64,000 nucleotides of DNA. Source: Amycolatopsis alkalitolerans. GTDB lineage: Bacteria; Actinomycetota; Actinomycetes; Mycobacteriales; Pseudonocardiaceae. How positions within the stretch are numbered: the first letter of the stretch is position 1; every line of letters starts with the position of its first letter. Below are positions 19,488-28,206 of the stretch, piece after piece. Both the position numbers and the translations under genes were made by a program. The stretch spans positions 186,001 to 250,000 of the forward strand of contig NZ_VDFW01000004.1 in assembly GCF_006152065.1 (NCBI RefSeq). Direction: 5' to 3'. The notes under the pieces are model-generated. The model did no database searches and was not told the DNA's origin. It saw only the letters and a list, made by a program, of their open reading frames with translations.

Positions 19488-21167
19488 TTAGGCGGAAGTG
19501 CGGGCCGGGTGGCGGGGCCGCTTCGAGCCGAGGAACGGCAGCAGCGCGCCGCCGCGTTGCAGCAGGAACGTCTGCGCCAGGCCGATCGCCAGCAGCAGCG
19601 ACACGACCAGGAACCCGATCCAGTACGTGGGCGGCAGCAGCAGGCCGACCGCGCCACCGAAGCACCAGGCCAGCTGCAGCACCGTTTCCGAGCGGCCGAA
19701 CGCCGACGCGCGCGACTCTTCGGGCAGATCCGCCTGGATCGACGCGTCGAGGCTGATCTTCGCGAGCGCGCTCGCGGTGGCGCCGACGAGACCGACGATC
19801 GCGGCTGTCGCGATGCCGGCGAAGATCGCGGCGAGCACCGTCGAGGCGAGCGCGGCGCCGAGGCTGCCGAGCACCACCTGCGTCGGATGCCCGAACTGCA
19901 GCCGTGAACCGAGCGCGTTGCCGACGAACCCGCCGGCGCCGGCGGCGGCGCCGATGATGCCGAGCAGGAGCAACTGGGTGAACGGGCCCTGGCCCTGCTG
20001 TTCGGCGTGCGCCTTCACCGCGAACGCGGCGAACATCATCAGGAACCCGGTGAGCACCCGCACGGAACCGTTGCCCCACAACGAAATCACGACATCCCGG
20101 CCGAGCGGCTGGCGCTTCTTCTTGCCAGGGTGCGCCTTCAGGGAGGCGGGTACCTCGCCTTCGGTGGCCTCGACCCAGGACGGGATGCGCATCGACTGCA
20201 CGGCGGCCGCGACGCAGATCAGTCCCGTGAACCACAGCGCGCCGGCCGAGCCGGTCACCGAGTTGACGCCGCTCGCGATCCCGCCGAACACCCCGCCGGC
20301 GGCGAGCCCGAACACGGTCAGCCGTGCGTTGGTCTTCGACAGCGTGACCCCGCCCGGTACGACCCGTGGCGTGACCGCGGACTTGAGCACGGTGAACGAC
20401 TTCGACAGCACCATCATGCCCAGCGCGGCCGGGTAGAGCCCCCAGTCGTTGAAGTGCAGCGCCATGATGGCCGCCATCAGGCCCTGCCCGAGTGAGGACA
20501 CGCACATGGCGAGCCGCCGCCCGCGCTGGATCCGGTCCAGCGCCGGGCCGATCACTGGTGCGACGAGCGCGAACGGCGCGATGGTGATGAGCAGGTACAG
20601 CGCGACGCGGTCCTTGCTCTCGCCGCTGGTGGCCGCGAAGAACAGCGTGTTGGCCAGCGCGACGGCCATCGCCGCGTCGCTGGCGTAGTTGAGCATCACC
20701 GCGTACGTCAGCGCTGTCAGGCCGGACTTGTCCGCCCCGTCGGCCTTCGCCGCGCGCTGGAACGCGCCGACCGCCTTGCCGCCGAGTTCGCGGCTGCGCA
20801 TCGCGGCCACGCGGGTGACGGTGATCTTCTTCGGCATCCGCGGCATCGCGCCCGCCGCGGCCTCCGTGCGGTGCTCGTGCGGCGGCGGCTCCTCGTGACG
20901 CTGCGAGCCGCGGGGATATCCGTCGGTGCCGTAGTGCTCGTACAGCGGCTCAGTGCGGCGTGGCGGCGGATCGCTCTGCCGCGGCGGGTACGGCCGGGCG
21001 CCTCGCGGCGGAACCGACGAGCGGGGAGGGGACGAATGGACAGCGCCCGTGGGCGCTTCGTCGGCCGTCGGCGTGGCGCGGGTGTGCGTGGACGGGCGCC
21101 AGCTCTGCCCGGACCCGGGCTCCGGCGTCCACTTCCGTTTGCGCCCCACGCCCCAATCTTGCCTCAT
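19488..21167 (-). CDS. MFS-type membrane protein with long charged N-terminus (Rv0876c-like)
   Basis: A 559-residue membrane protein. The first roughly 130 residues are hydrophilic, rich in Pro, Arg, Glu and His (MRQDWGVGRKRKWTPEPGSG onward). About twelve membrane segments follow, for example ALTYAVMLNYASDAAMAVAL and FGLAAGGVFGGIASGV. The order and length match mycobacterial Rv0876c. Transport substrate is unknown. The frame stays open upstream of 21167, but the ATG there gives the family-like start. Confidence 0.85.
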   Translation of the reverse strand: MRQDWGVGRKRKWTPEPGSGQSWRPSTHTRATPTADEAPTGAVHSSPPRSSVPPRGARPYPPRQSDPPPRRTEPLYEHYGTDGYPRGSQRHEEPPPHEHRTEAAAGAMPRMPKKITVTRVAAMRSRELGGKAVGAFQRAAKADGADKSGLTALTYAVMLNYASDAAMAVALANTLFFAATSGESKDRVALYLLITIAPFALVAPVIGPALDRIQRGRRLAMCVSSLGQGLMAAIMALHFNDWGLYPAALGMMVLSKSFTVLKSAVTPRVVPGGVTLSKTNARLTVFGLAAGGVFGGIASGVNSVTGSAGALWFTGLICVAAAVQSMRIPSWVEATEGEVPASLKAHPGKKKRQPLGRDVVISLWGNGSVRVLTGFLMMFAAFAVKAHAEQQGQGPFTQLLLLGIIGAAAGAGGFVGNALGSRLQFGHPTQVVLGSLGAALASTVLAAIFAGIATAAIVGLVGATASALAKISLDASIQADLPEESRASAFGRSETVLQLAWCFGGAVGLLLPPTYWIGFLVVSLLLAIGLAQTFLLQRGGALLPFLGSKRPRHPARTSA

Positions 21168-21190
21168 CCGCAGGTCGCCGTGCTCAGGGA

Positions 21191-21967
21191 TCAACCCTGA
21201 TCGGTGAATTTCACCCGGAACAGCTCGGGCCAGAGCTTGCCGGTGATCAGGAACTCGTCCGTGCCGGGGATCGCCGCGATCCCGTTGAGCACGTCCGCCT
21301 GCCGCTGCTGGTCGCTCGTGAGCAGGCCGGATGCGTCGATCCGGGCGGTGACCGCGCCGCTGGCCGGATCGATACGCAGGATCGTGTTGGTCCGCCACAC
21401 GTTGGCGTAGACGGTGCCGCCGACGCACTCCAGCTCGTTGAGCTGGTCGAACGTCTGGCCGCCCGCGTGGACGGTCACGGTGCCCAGCGGCGCGAAGCTC
21501 ACCGGGTCGCGGAAGGTCAGCTGGTCCGAGCCGTTGCTCATGACCAGCCGGTCCTGCTGGTGGCATAGCCCCCAGCCTTCGCCCTGGTAGCTGACCCGCC
21601 GCAGCTCGGCGAGGGTACGGGCGTCCCGCTCGATCGCGATCCCGTCTTGCCAGGTCAGCTGCCACAGCTTCGAGCCGACGACGGTGATCCCCTCACCGAA
21701 CAGCGGTGCCGGCAGCGCCGCCCGGACGGTCGGCGCGGCGCCGGGCGGACCGGCCCGCACTTCGGACCGCCCGACGAGCCCGGTGCTCTCGTAGAGCAGG
21801 CCGTCGTCGAGTTCCAGGCCCTCGGTGAAGGCCGAAGTGTCGTGCGGCAGGGTGCCGAGCACCCGCACCCGCAGCTGCGGAACGGAGTCAGGCGTTCGCG
21901 GAGCGCTCGCGGCACAGGCGGCCAGCGCCGTGACCAGTGCGAGGCAGACCGACAGCAGGATGCGCAC
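21191..21967 (-). CDS. Glutaminyl-peptide cyclotransferase-like lipoprotein
   Basis: A 258-residue secreted lipoprotein (signal with lipobox ALAAC) carrying a five-bladed beta-propeller of the plant/bacterial glutamine cyclotransferase type: HDTSAFTEGLELDDGLLYES, KLWQLTWQDGIAI, YQGEGWGLCHQQDRLVMSNG, FDQLNELECVGGTVYANVW and VLNGIAAIPGTDEFLITGK. It would convert N-terminal Gln of exported peptides to pyroglutamate. The start is GTG at 21967, 6 bases after CAGGGT. The promoter is shared with the divergent DUF3027 gene. Confidence 0.88.
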   Translation of the reverse strand: MRILLSVCLALVTALAACAASAPRTPDSVPQLRVRVLGTLPHDTSAFTEGLELDDGLLYESTGLVGRSEVRAGPPGAAPTVRAALPAPLFGEGITVVGSKLWQLTWQDGIAIERDARTLAELRRVSYQGEGWGLCHQQDRLVMSNGSDQLTFRDPVSFAPLGTVTVHAGGQTFDQLNELECVGGTVYANVWRTNTILRIDPASGAVTARIDASGLLTSDQQRQADVLNGIAAIPGTDEFLITGKLWPELFRVKFTDQG

Positions 21968-22017
21968 GGCCTTACCCTGACATGACGCGTGTGAATACGC
22001 CGCTGCACAATGAGCCT

Positions 22018-22776
22018 ATGACCCTCCTGCTCACCTTGGACGACGGCTCGGTCCAGCGGGCCCTGGTCGACGCCGTGGAGCTCGCGCGCGAAGCCGCGGT
22101 GGCCGATGCCGGGGCTGAGCAGGTCGGCCCGCACGCCGGTGTCGTCCACGAGGACGCCATGTCCGCGAGTCACCTGTTCGAAGCGACGATGCCCGGCTAC
22201 CGCGGCTGGCGGTGGTCGGTGACCGTCGCGATGGCCGGGCCGGATTCGGCCGTGACCGTCAGCGAGGTCGCGCTGACCCCGGGCCCGGACGCGCTCGTCG
22301 CGCCGAACTGGGTGCCGTGGGAGCGCCGCGTGCGCCCCGGCGACCTCGGCGTCGGGGACATCTTCCCGACCAGCGAGGACGATCCGCGCCTGGTGCCGGG
22401 GTACCTGCGGTCCGACGATCCGGCGGTCGAGGAGGTCGCCACCGAAGCCGGTCTCGGCCGGGTGCACGTGATGTCCCGCACCGGCCGGCTGGAGGCCGCG
22501 TCGCGCTGGCGCTCCGGCGAGTTCGGGCCGCGTTCCGACATGGCGCGCAGCGCGCCGGCCGTATGCGGCACCTGCGGTTTCTACCTGCCGCTCGCGGGTT
22601 CGCTGCGGGCCGGGTTCGGCGCGTGCGGGAACGAGTTCTCGCCCGCGGACGGGCATGTGGTGAACGTCGAGTACGGCTGCGGCGCGCATTCCGAGGTCGA
22701 GGTCGAAGCGACCCCGTCGGTGCCGGTCGCCGAGCTGGTCTACGACGATTCGCTGCTGGACATGGATGAGCAGTGA
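22018..22776 (+). CDS. DUF3027 protein with zinc-ribbon-like cysteines
   Basis: A 252-residue protein of the actinobacterial DUF3027 family (Rv0877-like). The middle has GYRGWRWSVTVA and APNWVPWERRVRPGDLGVGD, and the C-terminal third has a CGTCGFYLPL ... ACGNEF ... YGCGAHSE cluster that looks metal-binding. No function is known. I choose ATG at 22018 because CACAAT ends 6 bases upstream; an in-frame ATG at 21982 would add 12 residues. The next gene begins inside this one, 11 bases before its stop. Confidence 0.83.
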   Translation: MTLLLTLDDGSVQRALVDAVELAREAAVADAGAEQVGPHAGVVHEDAMSASHLFEATMPGYRGWRWSVTVAMAGPDSAVTVSEVALTPGPDALVAPNWVPWERRVRPGDLGVGDIFPTSEDDPRLVPGYLRSDDPAVEEVATEAGLGRVHVMSRTGRLEAASRWRSGEFGPRSDMARSAPAVCGTCGFYLPLAGSLRAGFGACGNEFSPADGHVVNVEYGCGAHSEVEVEATPSVPVAELVYDDSLLDMDEQ

Positions 22777-25474
22777 TCCGTTCGGCACCGAGGCGCTGCG
22801 AACCTCCGTGCTGCGGGCGTGGGCCGACTCGCCGACCCGCCTGATCGAGGACACCAACGCGGAGCGCGACCTGCGGGTCGGCGCCTACCGCGACCGGCTG
22901 TTCGTCGAGCTGGCGCAGAACGCGGCCGACGCCGCGAAGGACGCCGGTGCACCCGCCGTACTGCGAGTGTCCGTTGTGGATGGTGAGCTGCGGGTCGCCA
23001 ACACCGGTACGCCGCTCGACGCGCGCGGGGTTGCTTCGCTGTCCTCGCTGCGCGCCTCGGCCAAGGAGGGCATGGTCGGCGAGTTCGGCGTCGGCTTCGC
23101 CGCGGTGCTCGCCGTCAGTTCCGAGCCGGGCGTGATCTCGCGGGGCGGAGGGGTCGCCTTCTCCGAAGCCCGCACGCGAGAGGCCGTCTCGCGGGGCGAA
23201 GTGCCGGTGCTGCGGTTGCCGTGGCCCGCCGAGGAGGACGTGCCGGAGGGGTTCGACACCGAGGTCCGGCTGCCGTTGCGGGACGGGATCGATCCCGCTG
23301 AACTGCTGGCCCGCGCGTCCGCCGAGGCCGAGGACCTGTTGCTGGCGTTGCCATGGCTGGCGCGGATCGACGTGGCGGGCTCGGTGTGGCGACGGTCCTC
23401 CGTGGACGACGTGGTCGAGATCGACTCCCCCGAGGGCGCGGTCCGCCGCTGGCTGACGCACCAGACGCCCGAAGCGCTGTGGGCGGTGCCGGTCGACGAA
23501 GGTCCCGTGCCGCTGGAAAGCGACGTCCTGCGTGCACCGACGCCGACCGACGAGCGCCTGTCGCTCCCGGCCCGGCTGATCGCGCCGGTGCCGATGGAAC
23601 CGTCCAGGCGGCGCGTGCTGCCCGGCACCGACCTCACCGGCCTTGCCCGCTCGTATCCCGCACTGGTCAGGAAGTTCCCGGCGCGGCAGCGGCTGTCGCT
23701 GGTGCCGAAGCCGGGCTTCCCATTGTCCGAAGTGGACGGACAGCTGCGCGAGGCCGTGCTGCGGGAGCTAGGCGGCCAGCCCTGGCTTCCCGGGCCGGAG
23801 GAGCTGCCCGCGCTCGGCGCGCGCGTGCTGACCGTCGAGTCACCGGAGCTCGTCGAACTGCTCGGCGGAGTGGTGCCGCGGCTCGTTTCGCTTTCCGGGC
23901 CGGACGTGGCCCGGGCGCTCGCGATCGTCGAGGCGAACCCACTCGAAGTGCCCGAGCTGGTCGAGATCCTGACCGGCCTCGAACGCCGGCCGTCGTGGTG
24001 GTATTCGCTATACGACGCGCTCCTGCCGTTGCTGGAAGCGCATTCCGTGTCGGCCGACGACCTCGGCGCCCTGCCGGCTCCGCTCGCGGACGGCCGGACG
24101 TTGCCGGGCCCGCGGGGCACGTTCCTGTACGGCGCGTCCGCCGATGTGCTCGAGCTGATCGACGAGGCCGACGTGGTCGGGTTGCGGCTCGTGCATCCCG
24201 ATGCCGCGCATCCGCTGCTGGAACGGCTCGGTGCGAAACGGGCCGACTCCGCGGACTTGCTGGAATCGCCGGCCTTGCGTGAGGCGGTCGAACGGAGCGT
24301 CGAGGACGCTCAGTCCGGTTTGGACGTCCGACCCCTCGCGGATGCCGTGCTGCGCCTGCAATCGGACAGTCCCGTCGACGGGCTAGGCGCGCTCGCGTTG
24401 CCGTCGCGGGACGGCTGGCGGCGAGCCGACGAGCTGGTGCTGCCGACTTCGCCGCTGCTGGCGGTGTTCGATCCGGAGGCGCTCGGTGAGGATGGCGCGC
24501 TTTCCGTACTGGACGGCGACTTCGCCGAGGACTGGTCGCCGGACGCGCTCGCGGGCGTCGGTGTGCTCAACGGGTTCGTGGTGACCGAAGACGGTATCCG
24601 CGACCTGGATCTCGTGGCGGACGAGGCCTGGCCGGAGGCGCTGCGGATCCTCGCCGGCGAACGCGAGACGTGGCATGCGCTGTCCGGCGAGGCGGGCGAT
24701 TGGATCGCGCGGAACGCCCTGCTGGCCGGGCGGGCGCCCCAGGAGTGGCGGTTGCCGGAGGCCGAAGGGCTCGCCGGGTTGTACGACCCGGTGCCCGACG
24801 TCGGCCTGACGCCGGAGGTGCTGGCGCTCGCGGGGGTTCGGGCGGAACTGGCGGTGACGGGCCTCGACGACGCGGCCGATCTGCTGGACCGCCTCGGCGA
24901 CCCGGCGCGCACGATCGCGCCCGGCCTGGTCTCGCGGACGTACGCGGCCCTCGCCGACGCGGATCTGGACTGGTCGCGGCTCGACGCGCCGGAGCGAGTC
25001 CGCGCCGTCGACGGTTCGGTGGTCGACGCTGAGCGGGCCGCGGTCCTGGACCGGCCCTGGCTCGCCGCGGTCTGGCCGCCGGGACGGCTCGTCGCGGCAC
25101 GCTCGGACGCCGGGCGGCTCGCCGAACTGCTGGATGTGCCGCTGCTGAGCGAGCTGATCTCCGCGCGGCTGCCCGAGGGCGAGTTTCTGCCGTGGTCCGA
25201 GCTGACCGCGATCCGGCTCGCGGCCGAGTTGCTCGACATCCCGTTCCCCGAAGGCGGGGTCGTGGTGCACGAGGAGCTGGCGGTCGAGATCGACGGAGTC
25301 AAGCGCGCCGCGCCGTGGTGGGTGGAAAGTAACGGGTTTCACGGGGAACATCACGCCGAGGACAGCCCGGCCGGGCTCGCGCGGGCGTTCGCCTGGGCCT
25401 CGGGCCACTGGGCGGACCGGCATCTGATCACGGCCCTGCTCGACGATCCGGACCCGCTGACATTGCTGGCCTGA
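22766..25474 (+). CDS. Sacsin-type GHKL ATPase, 902 residues
   Basis: A large protein with an N-terminal GHKL/Hsp90-like ATPase domain (about residues 20-210): the N-box ELAQNAADAAKDAG, the G1 box VANTGTPLDARG and the G2 box GEFGVGFAAVLAV. This matches proteins annotated as sacsin N-terminal ATPase-like. The remaining 650 or so residues are Leu/Glu/Asp-rich with no domain I can name, ending DPLTLLA. No signal or membrane segment is seen. The role may be chaperone-like but is unproven. Translation is coupled to the DUF3027 gene by an 11-base overlap. Confidence 0.85.
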   Translation: MSSDPFGTEALRTSVLRAWADSPTRLIEDTNAERDLRVGAYRDRLFVELAQNAADAAKDAGAPAVLRVSVVDGELRVANTGTPLDARGVASLSSLRASAKEGMVGEFGVGFAAVLAVSSEPGVISRGGGVAFSEARTREAVSRGEVPVLRLPWPAEEDVPEGFDTEVRLPLRDGIDPAELLARASAEAEDLLLALPWLARIDVAGSVWRRSSVDDVVEIDSPEGAVRRWLTHQTPEALWAVPVDEGPVPLESDVLRAPTPTDERLSLPARLIAPVPMEPSRRRVLPGTDLTGLARSYPALVRKFPARQRLSLVPKPGFPLSEVDGQLREAVLRELGGQPWLPGPEELPALGARVLTVESPELVELLGGVVPRLVSLSGPDVARALAIVEANPLEVPELVEILTGLERRPSWWYSLYDALLPLLEAHSVSADDLGALPAPLADGRTLPGPRGTFLYGASADVLELIDEADVVGLRLVHPDAAHPLLERLGAKRADSADLLESPALREAVERSVEDAQSGLDVRPLADAVLRLQSDSPVDGLGALALPSRDGWRRADELVLPTSPLLAVFDPEALGEDGALSVLDGDFAEDWSPDALAGVGVLNGFVVTEDGIRDLDLVADEAWPEALRILAGERETWHALSGEAGDWIARNALLAGRAPQEWRLPEAEGLAGLYDPVPDVGLTPEVLALAGVRAELAVTGLDDAADLLDRLGDPARTIAPGLVSRTYAALADADLDWSRLDAPERVRAVDGSVVDAERAAVLDRPWLAAVWPPGRLVAARSDAGRLAELLDVPLLSELISARLPEGEFLPWSELTAIRLAAELLDIPFPEGGVVVHEELAVEIDGVKRAAPWWVESNGFHGEHHAEDSPAGLARAFAWASGHWADRHLITALLDDPDPLTLLA

Positions 25475-25534
25475 CGTGCAGTGACGTGCGCGGACGCGGT
25501 TCGGCCGGATTGTGGCCCCGGTACGATCCTGGTC

Positions 25535-25954
25535 ATGCCTCAGCCCGATGACATGGAAAACCGGATGACTTCGCTGGAGTCCGACGTCGCCGACCTCAAA
25601 CCTCGCGTCCACCGCGCGGAGCAGGACGCGGCGGCGGCGCGGGTACTCGCGAGAGGAGCAGACCGCGACGCCGCCGAGATGCGCAAGGAGATCCGGGACT
25701 TCCGCCAGGCGACCACCGGCAGCTTCAACGCGATGCGCGAGGACCTGAACGATCTCCGCCAGGATATGAACCGCCGCTTCGAGCACATGGACCGCCGCTT
25801 CGAGCACATAGACGGCCGTTTCGAGCACGTGGACGGCCGTTTCGAGAACGTCGACCGTGGCTTCGCGGAGATGCGTGGCAAGTTCGACGTCCAGGCGGCC
25901 GGCCAGCAGCAGATCGTGGACCTGCTCACCACGCTGATCAACCAGGACGGCTAG
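25535..25954 (+). CDS. Coiled-coil protein with exact heptad repeats
   Basis: A 139-residue soluble protein predicted to be one long coiled coil. Residues 7-75 already have heptads (MENRMTSLESDVADLKPR), and the centre has four near-identical seven-residue units of the form R-F-E-H-(M/I/V)-D-(R/G) at 25775-25860, giving a hydrophobic seam of Phe and Ile/Val/Met. It ends QQQIVDLLTTLINQDG. No family name is assigned. ATG at 25535 follows TACGAT by exactly 7 bases, supporting a leaderless start. Confidence 0.8.
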   Translation: MPQPDDMENRMTSLESDVADLKPRVHRAEQDAAAARVLARGADRDAAEMRKEIRDFRQATTGSFNAMREDLNDLRQDMNRRFEHMDRRFEHIDGRFEHVDGRFENVDRGFAEMRGKFDVQAAGQQQIVDLLTTLINQDG

Positions 25955-25965
25955 CCTCTCCGACC

Positions 25966-26253
25966 TCAGATCCCGGTCTGGGCCGACCGCGATCCGCGCC
26001 GGGCCGCGGCCCGCTGCCAGGTCATGATCCCGATCCCGATCAGGCTGATCACGACCCCGGCCAGGCACGTCCACAGCCAGATGCTCGGCGTCCGGCCGCC
26101 ACCGAAGTCGAGGATCGCGAACACGACGAAACCGGCGAACCAGGCGCTCGTGCCCGCGATCACGATCGGCAGCAGCGCCGTCAGCCTGGCGGGCAGTTCC
26201 GGTACCGGCCGCAGGGAGCCTTTACGATCGCCACCGTTGATCGGGTCGGTCAC
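25966..26253 (-). CDS. DUF2530 membrane protein
   Basis: A 95-residue protein with two membrane segments (LPIVIAGTSAWFAGFVVFAI and LWTCLAGVVISLIGIGIMTW) and basic tail AARRGSRSAQTGI; it matches the actinobacterial DUF2530 family of unknown function. It is divergent from the purine permease 16 bases away and convergent with the coiled-coil gene. Confidence 0.8.
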   Translation of the reverse strand: MTDPINGGDRKGSLRPVPELPARLTALLPIVIAGTSAWFAGFVVFAILDFGGGRTPSIWLWTCLAGVVISLIGIGIMTWQRAAARRGSRSAQTGI

Positions 26254-26269
26254 ATCAGGAAGGCTACCG

Positions 26270-27727
26270 ATGACTCAGCAGTACACGCGATCCGCGGTCG
26301 ACCGCTTCTTCAAGATCAGCGAGCGGGGCTCGACCACCGGCCGCGAGATCCGGGGCGGTCTGGTCACGTTCGTCACGATGGCCTACATCGTGGTACTCAA
26401 CCCGCTGATCATCGGCAGCTTCTCGCCTTCGGACTCCGGCGCGCACAAGGACGTCCTCGGCCACATCCTCCCGGTGCCGCAGGTCGCCGCGGTCACCGCG
26501 CTCGTCGCCGGGGTGATGACGATCCTGATGGGGCTGATCGCGCAGTACCCGTTCGCCATCGCCACCGGCCTCGGCATCAACAGCCTCGTCGCGGTCACCA
26601 TCGCCCCGCAGGTCACCTGGCCCGAGGCGATGGGCCTGGTCGTGATCGAGGGCCTGGTCATCGTGGTCCTGGTGCTCACCGGCTTCCGCACGGCCGTGTT
26701 CAACGCCGTGCCCGCCGCGCTGAAATCGGCGATCGCGGCCGGGATCGGGCTGTTCATCTGCTTCATCGGCCTCGTCGACGCCGGGTTCGTGCGGCGGCTG
26801 CCGGACGCGGCGAACACGACCGTCCCGGTCGGGCTGGGCATCAGCGGTTCGATCGCGTCGTGGCCCACCGCGGTGTTCGTGGTCGGGCTCCTGTTCACCG
26901 GCACCCTGGTGGCGAAGAAGATCCGCGGCGGCATCCTGATCGGCGTGCTCGGCACGACCGTGCTGGCGATCATCGTCGAGGCCATCGTGCACGCCGGCCC
27001 GTCGGGCGGCACCAACGCCAAGGGCTGGAACCTCGGCTACCCGGCCCTGCCGGGGAATGTCCTCGGCCTGCCGGACCTGTCGCTCGTCGGTGACATTTCG
27101 TTCGGCGCCTGGACCCGGCTGCCGATCATCACCGTGATCCTGCTGGTGTTCACCCTCGTCCTCGCCGACTTCTTCGACGCCATGGGCACGATGACCGGGC
27201 TCGCGAAGGAGGCCGGCCAGCTCGGCCCGGACGGCCAGTTGCCGCGGGTCGGCCGCGCGCTGTTCGTCGAAGGGCTCGCCGGCGCCGCGGGCGGGTTCGG
27301 TTCGGCGAGCTCCAACACGGTGTTCGTCGAATCCGCGTCGGGCATCGCCGAGGGGGCGCGCACGGGGCTGGCCAACATCGTCACCGGCGTGCTGTTCATC
27401 GCCGCGATGTTCCTCACCCCGCTGTACGAGTCCGTACCCGTCGAGGCCGCGGCGCCCGCGCTCGTCGTCGTCGGCGCGCTGCTGATCGGGCAGGTCCGGG
27501 ACATCGACTTCACCGACTTCTCGGTCGCGCTCCCGGCGTTCCTGACGATCGTGGTGATGCCGTTCACCTACTCGATCGCGAACGGGATCGGCGCGGGCTT
27601 CATCAGCTACGTGGTGATCCGGGCGGCGACCGGCAAGGCCCGCCGGATCCATCCGCTGATGTGGGTGATCGCGGTCGCGTTCGTCGCCTACTTCGCCGTC
27701 GGTCCGATCCAGGCGGCGTTACGGTAA
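26270..27727 (+). CDS. NCS2-family (AzgA-type) purine permease
   Basis: A 485-residue permease for hypoxanthine, guanine or adenine by family. Twelve or more membrane segments are seen. Typical motifs: RGGLVTFVTMAYIVVLNPLI near the start, ATGLGINSLVAVTIA, the DFFDAMGTMTGLAKEAG region, and GGFGSASSNTVFVESASGI. ATG at 26270 follows AGGAAGG. It is not obviously tied to neighbouring genes. Confidence 0.9.
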   Translation: MTQQYTRSAVDRFFKISERGSTTGREIRGGLVTFVTMAYIVVLNPLIIGSFSPSDSGAHKDVLGHILPVPQVAAVTALVAGVMTILMGLIAQYPFAIATGLGINSLVAVTIAPQVTWPEAMGLVVIEGLVIVVLVLTGFRTAVFNAVPAALKSAIAAGIGLFICFIGLVDAGFVRRLPDAANTTVPVGLGISGSIASWPTAVFVVGLLFTGTLVAKKIRGGILIGVLGTTVLAIIVEAIVHAGPSGGTNAKGWNLGYPALPGNVLGLPDLSLVGDISFGAWTRLPIITVILLVFTLVLADFFDAMGTMTGLAKEAGQLGPDGQLPRVGRALFVEGLAGAAGGFGSASSNTVFVESASGIAEGARTGLANIVTGVLFIAAMFLTPLYESVPVEAAAPALVVVGALLIGQVRDIDFTDFSVALPAFLTIVVMPFTYSIANGIGAGFISYVVIRAATGKARRIHPLMWVIAVAFVAYFAVGPIQAALR

Positions 27728-27772
27728 CGAACCGCACACGCGCGCGGGTGGATCGTGAGGTAGGCTAACTAT

Positions 27773-28204
27773 GTGCCCGAAATGCGTGAGCCAGCGTTGG
27801 CCGGCCGGTTGAGGCTCGCCGTCGTGCGACTCAACCGGAAGCTTCGGGCGCAGCGGACCGACCAGAACGTCTCACTGACGCAGCTCGCCGCACTGTCCAC
27901 TTTGCACAAGTGCGGGGCGCTCACGCCAGGCAGGCTGGCCGCCAAGGAGGGCGTGCAGCCGCCGTCGATGACGCGGGTGATCACCGCGCTCGAGGAGATG
28001 GGGTACGTAGCGCGCACGCCGCATCCCACGGACGGGCGGCAGGCGATCGTCACGCTGACCGAAGCGGGAGCCTCGTTCGTCGAGGCGACCATCTCGGTGC
28101 GGGAGGCCTGGTTGGACCGCAAGCTCGCGGAACTGAGCGGCGACGAACGAGAGGTACTCGCGAGAGCCGCGGAGATCATCGACAGAATGGCGGGGAACGG
28201 GTAA
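27773..28204 (+). CDS. MarR-family regulator (Rv0880-like)
   Basis: A 143-residue winged-helix protein with TPGRLAAKEGVQPPSMTRVITALEEMGYVART and the wing HPTDGRQAIVTLTEAG. GTG at 27773 lies 6 bases after TAGGCT, consistent with a leaderless transcript. It is followed after 2 bases by an MFS gene, which it probably regulates. A mycobacterial counterpart (Rv0880) is in the equivalent backbone position. Confidence 0.88.
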   Translation: MPEMREPALAGRLRLAVVRLNRKLRAQRTDQNVSLTQLAALSTLHKCGALTPGRLAAKEGVQPPSMTRVITALEEMGYVARTPHPTDGRQAIVTLTEAGASFVEATISVREAWLDRKLAELSGDEREVLARAAEIIDRMAGNG

Positions 28205-28206
28205 CG

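Noticed and set aside
26264-27652. 462-codon reverse-strand frame opposite the NCS2 permease
   Set aside because: Its Asp/Arg/His-rich product is the mirror of membrane-helix codons, with no family likeness.
27755-27773. Third iron box before the MarR gene
   Set aside because: Only about 11 of 19 positions agree with the consensus; the TAGGCT is better explained as a -10 element.
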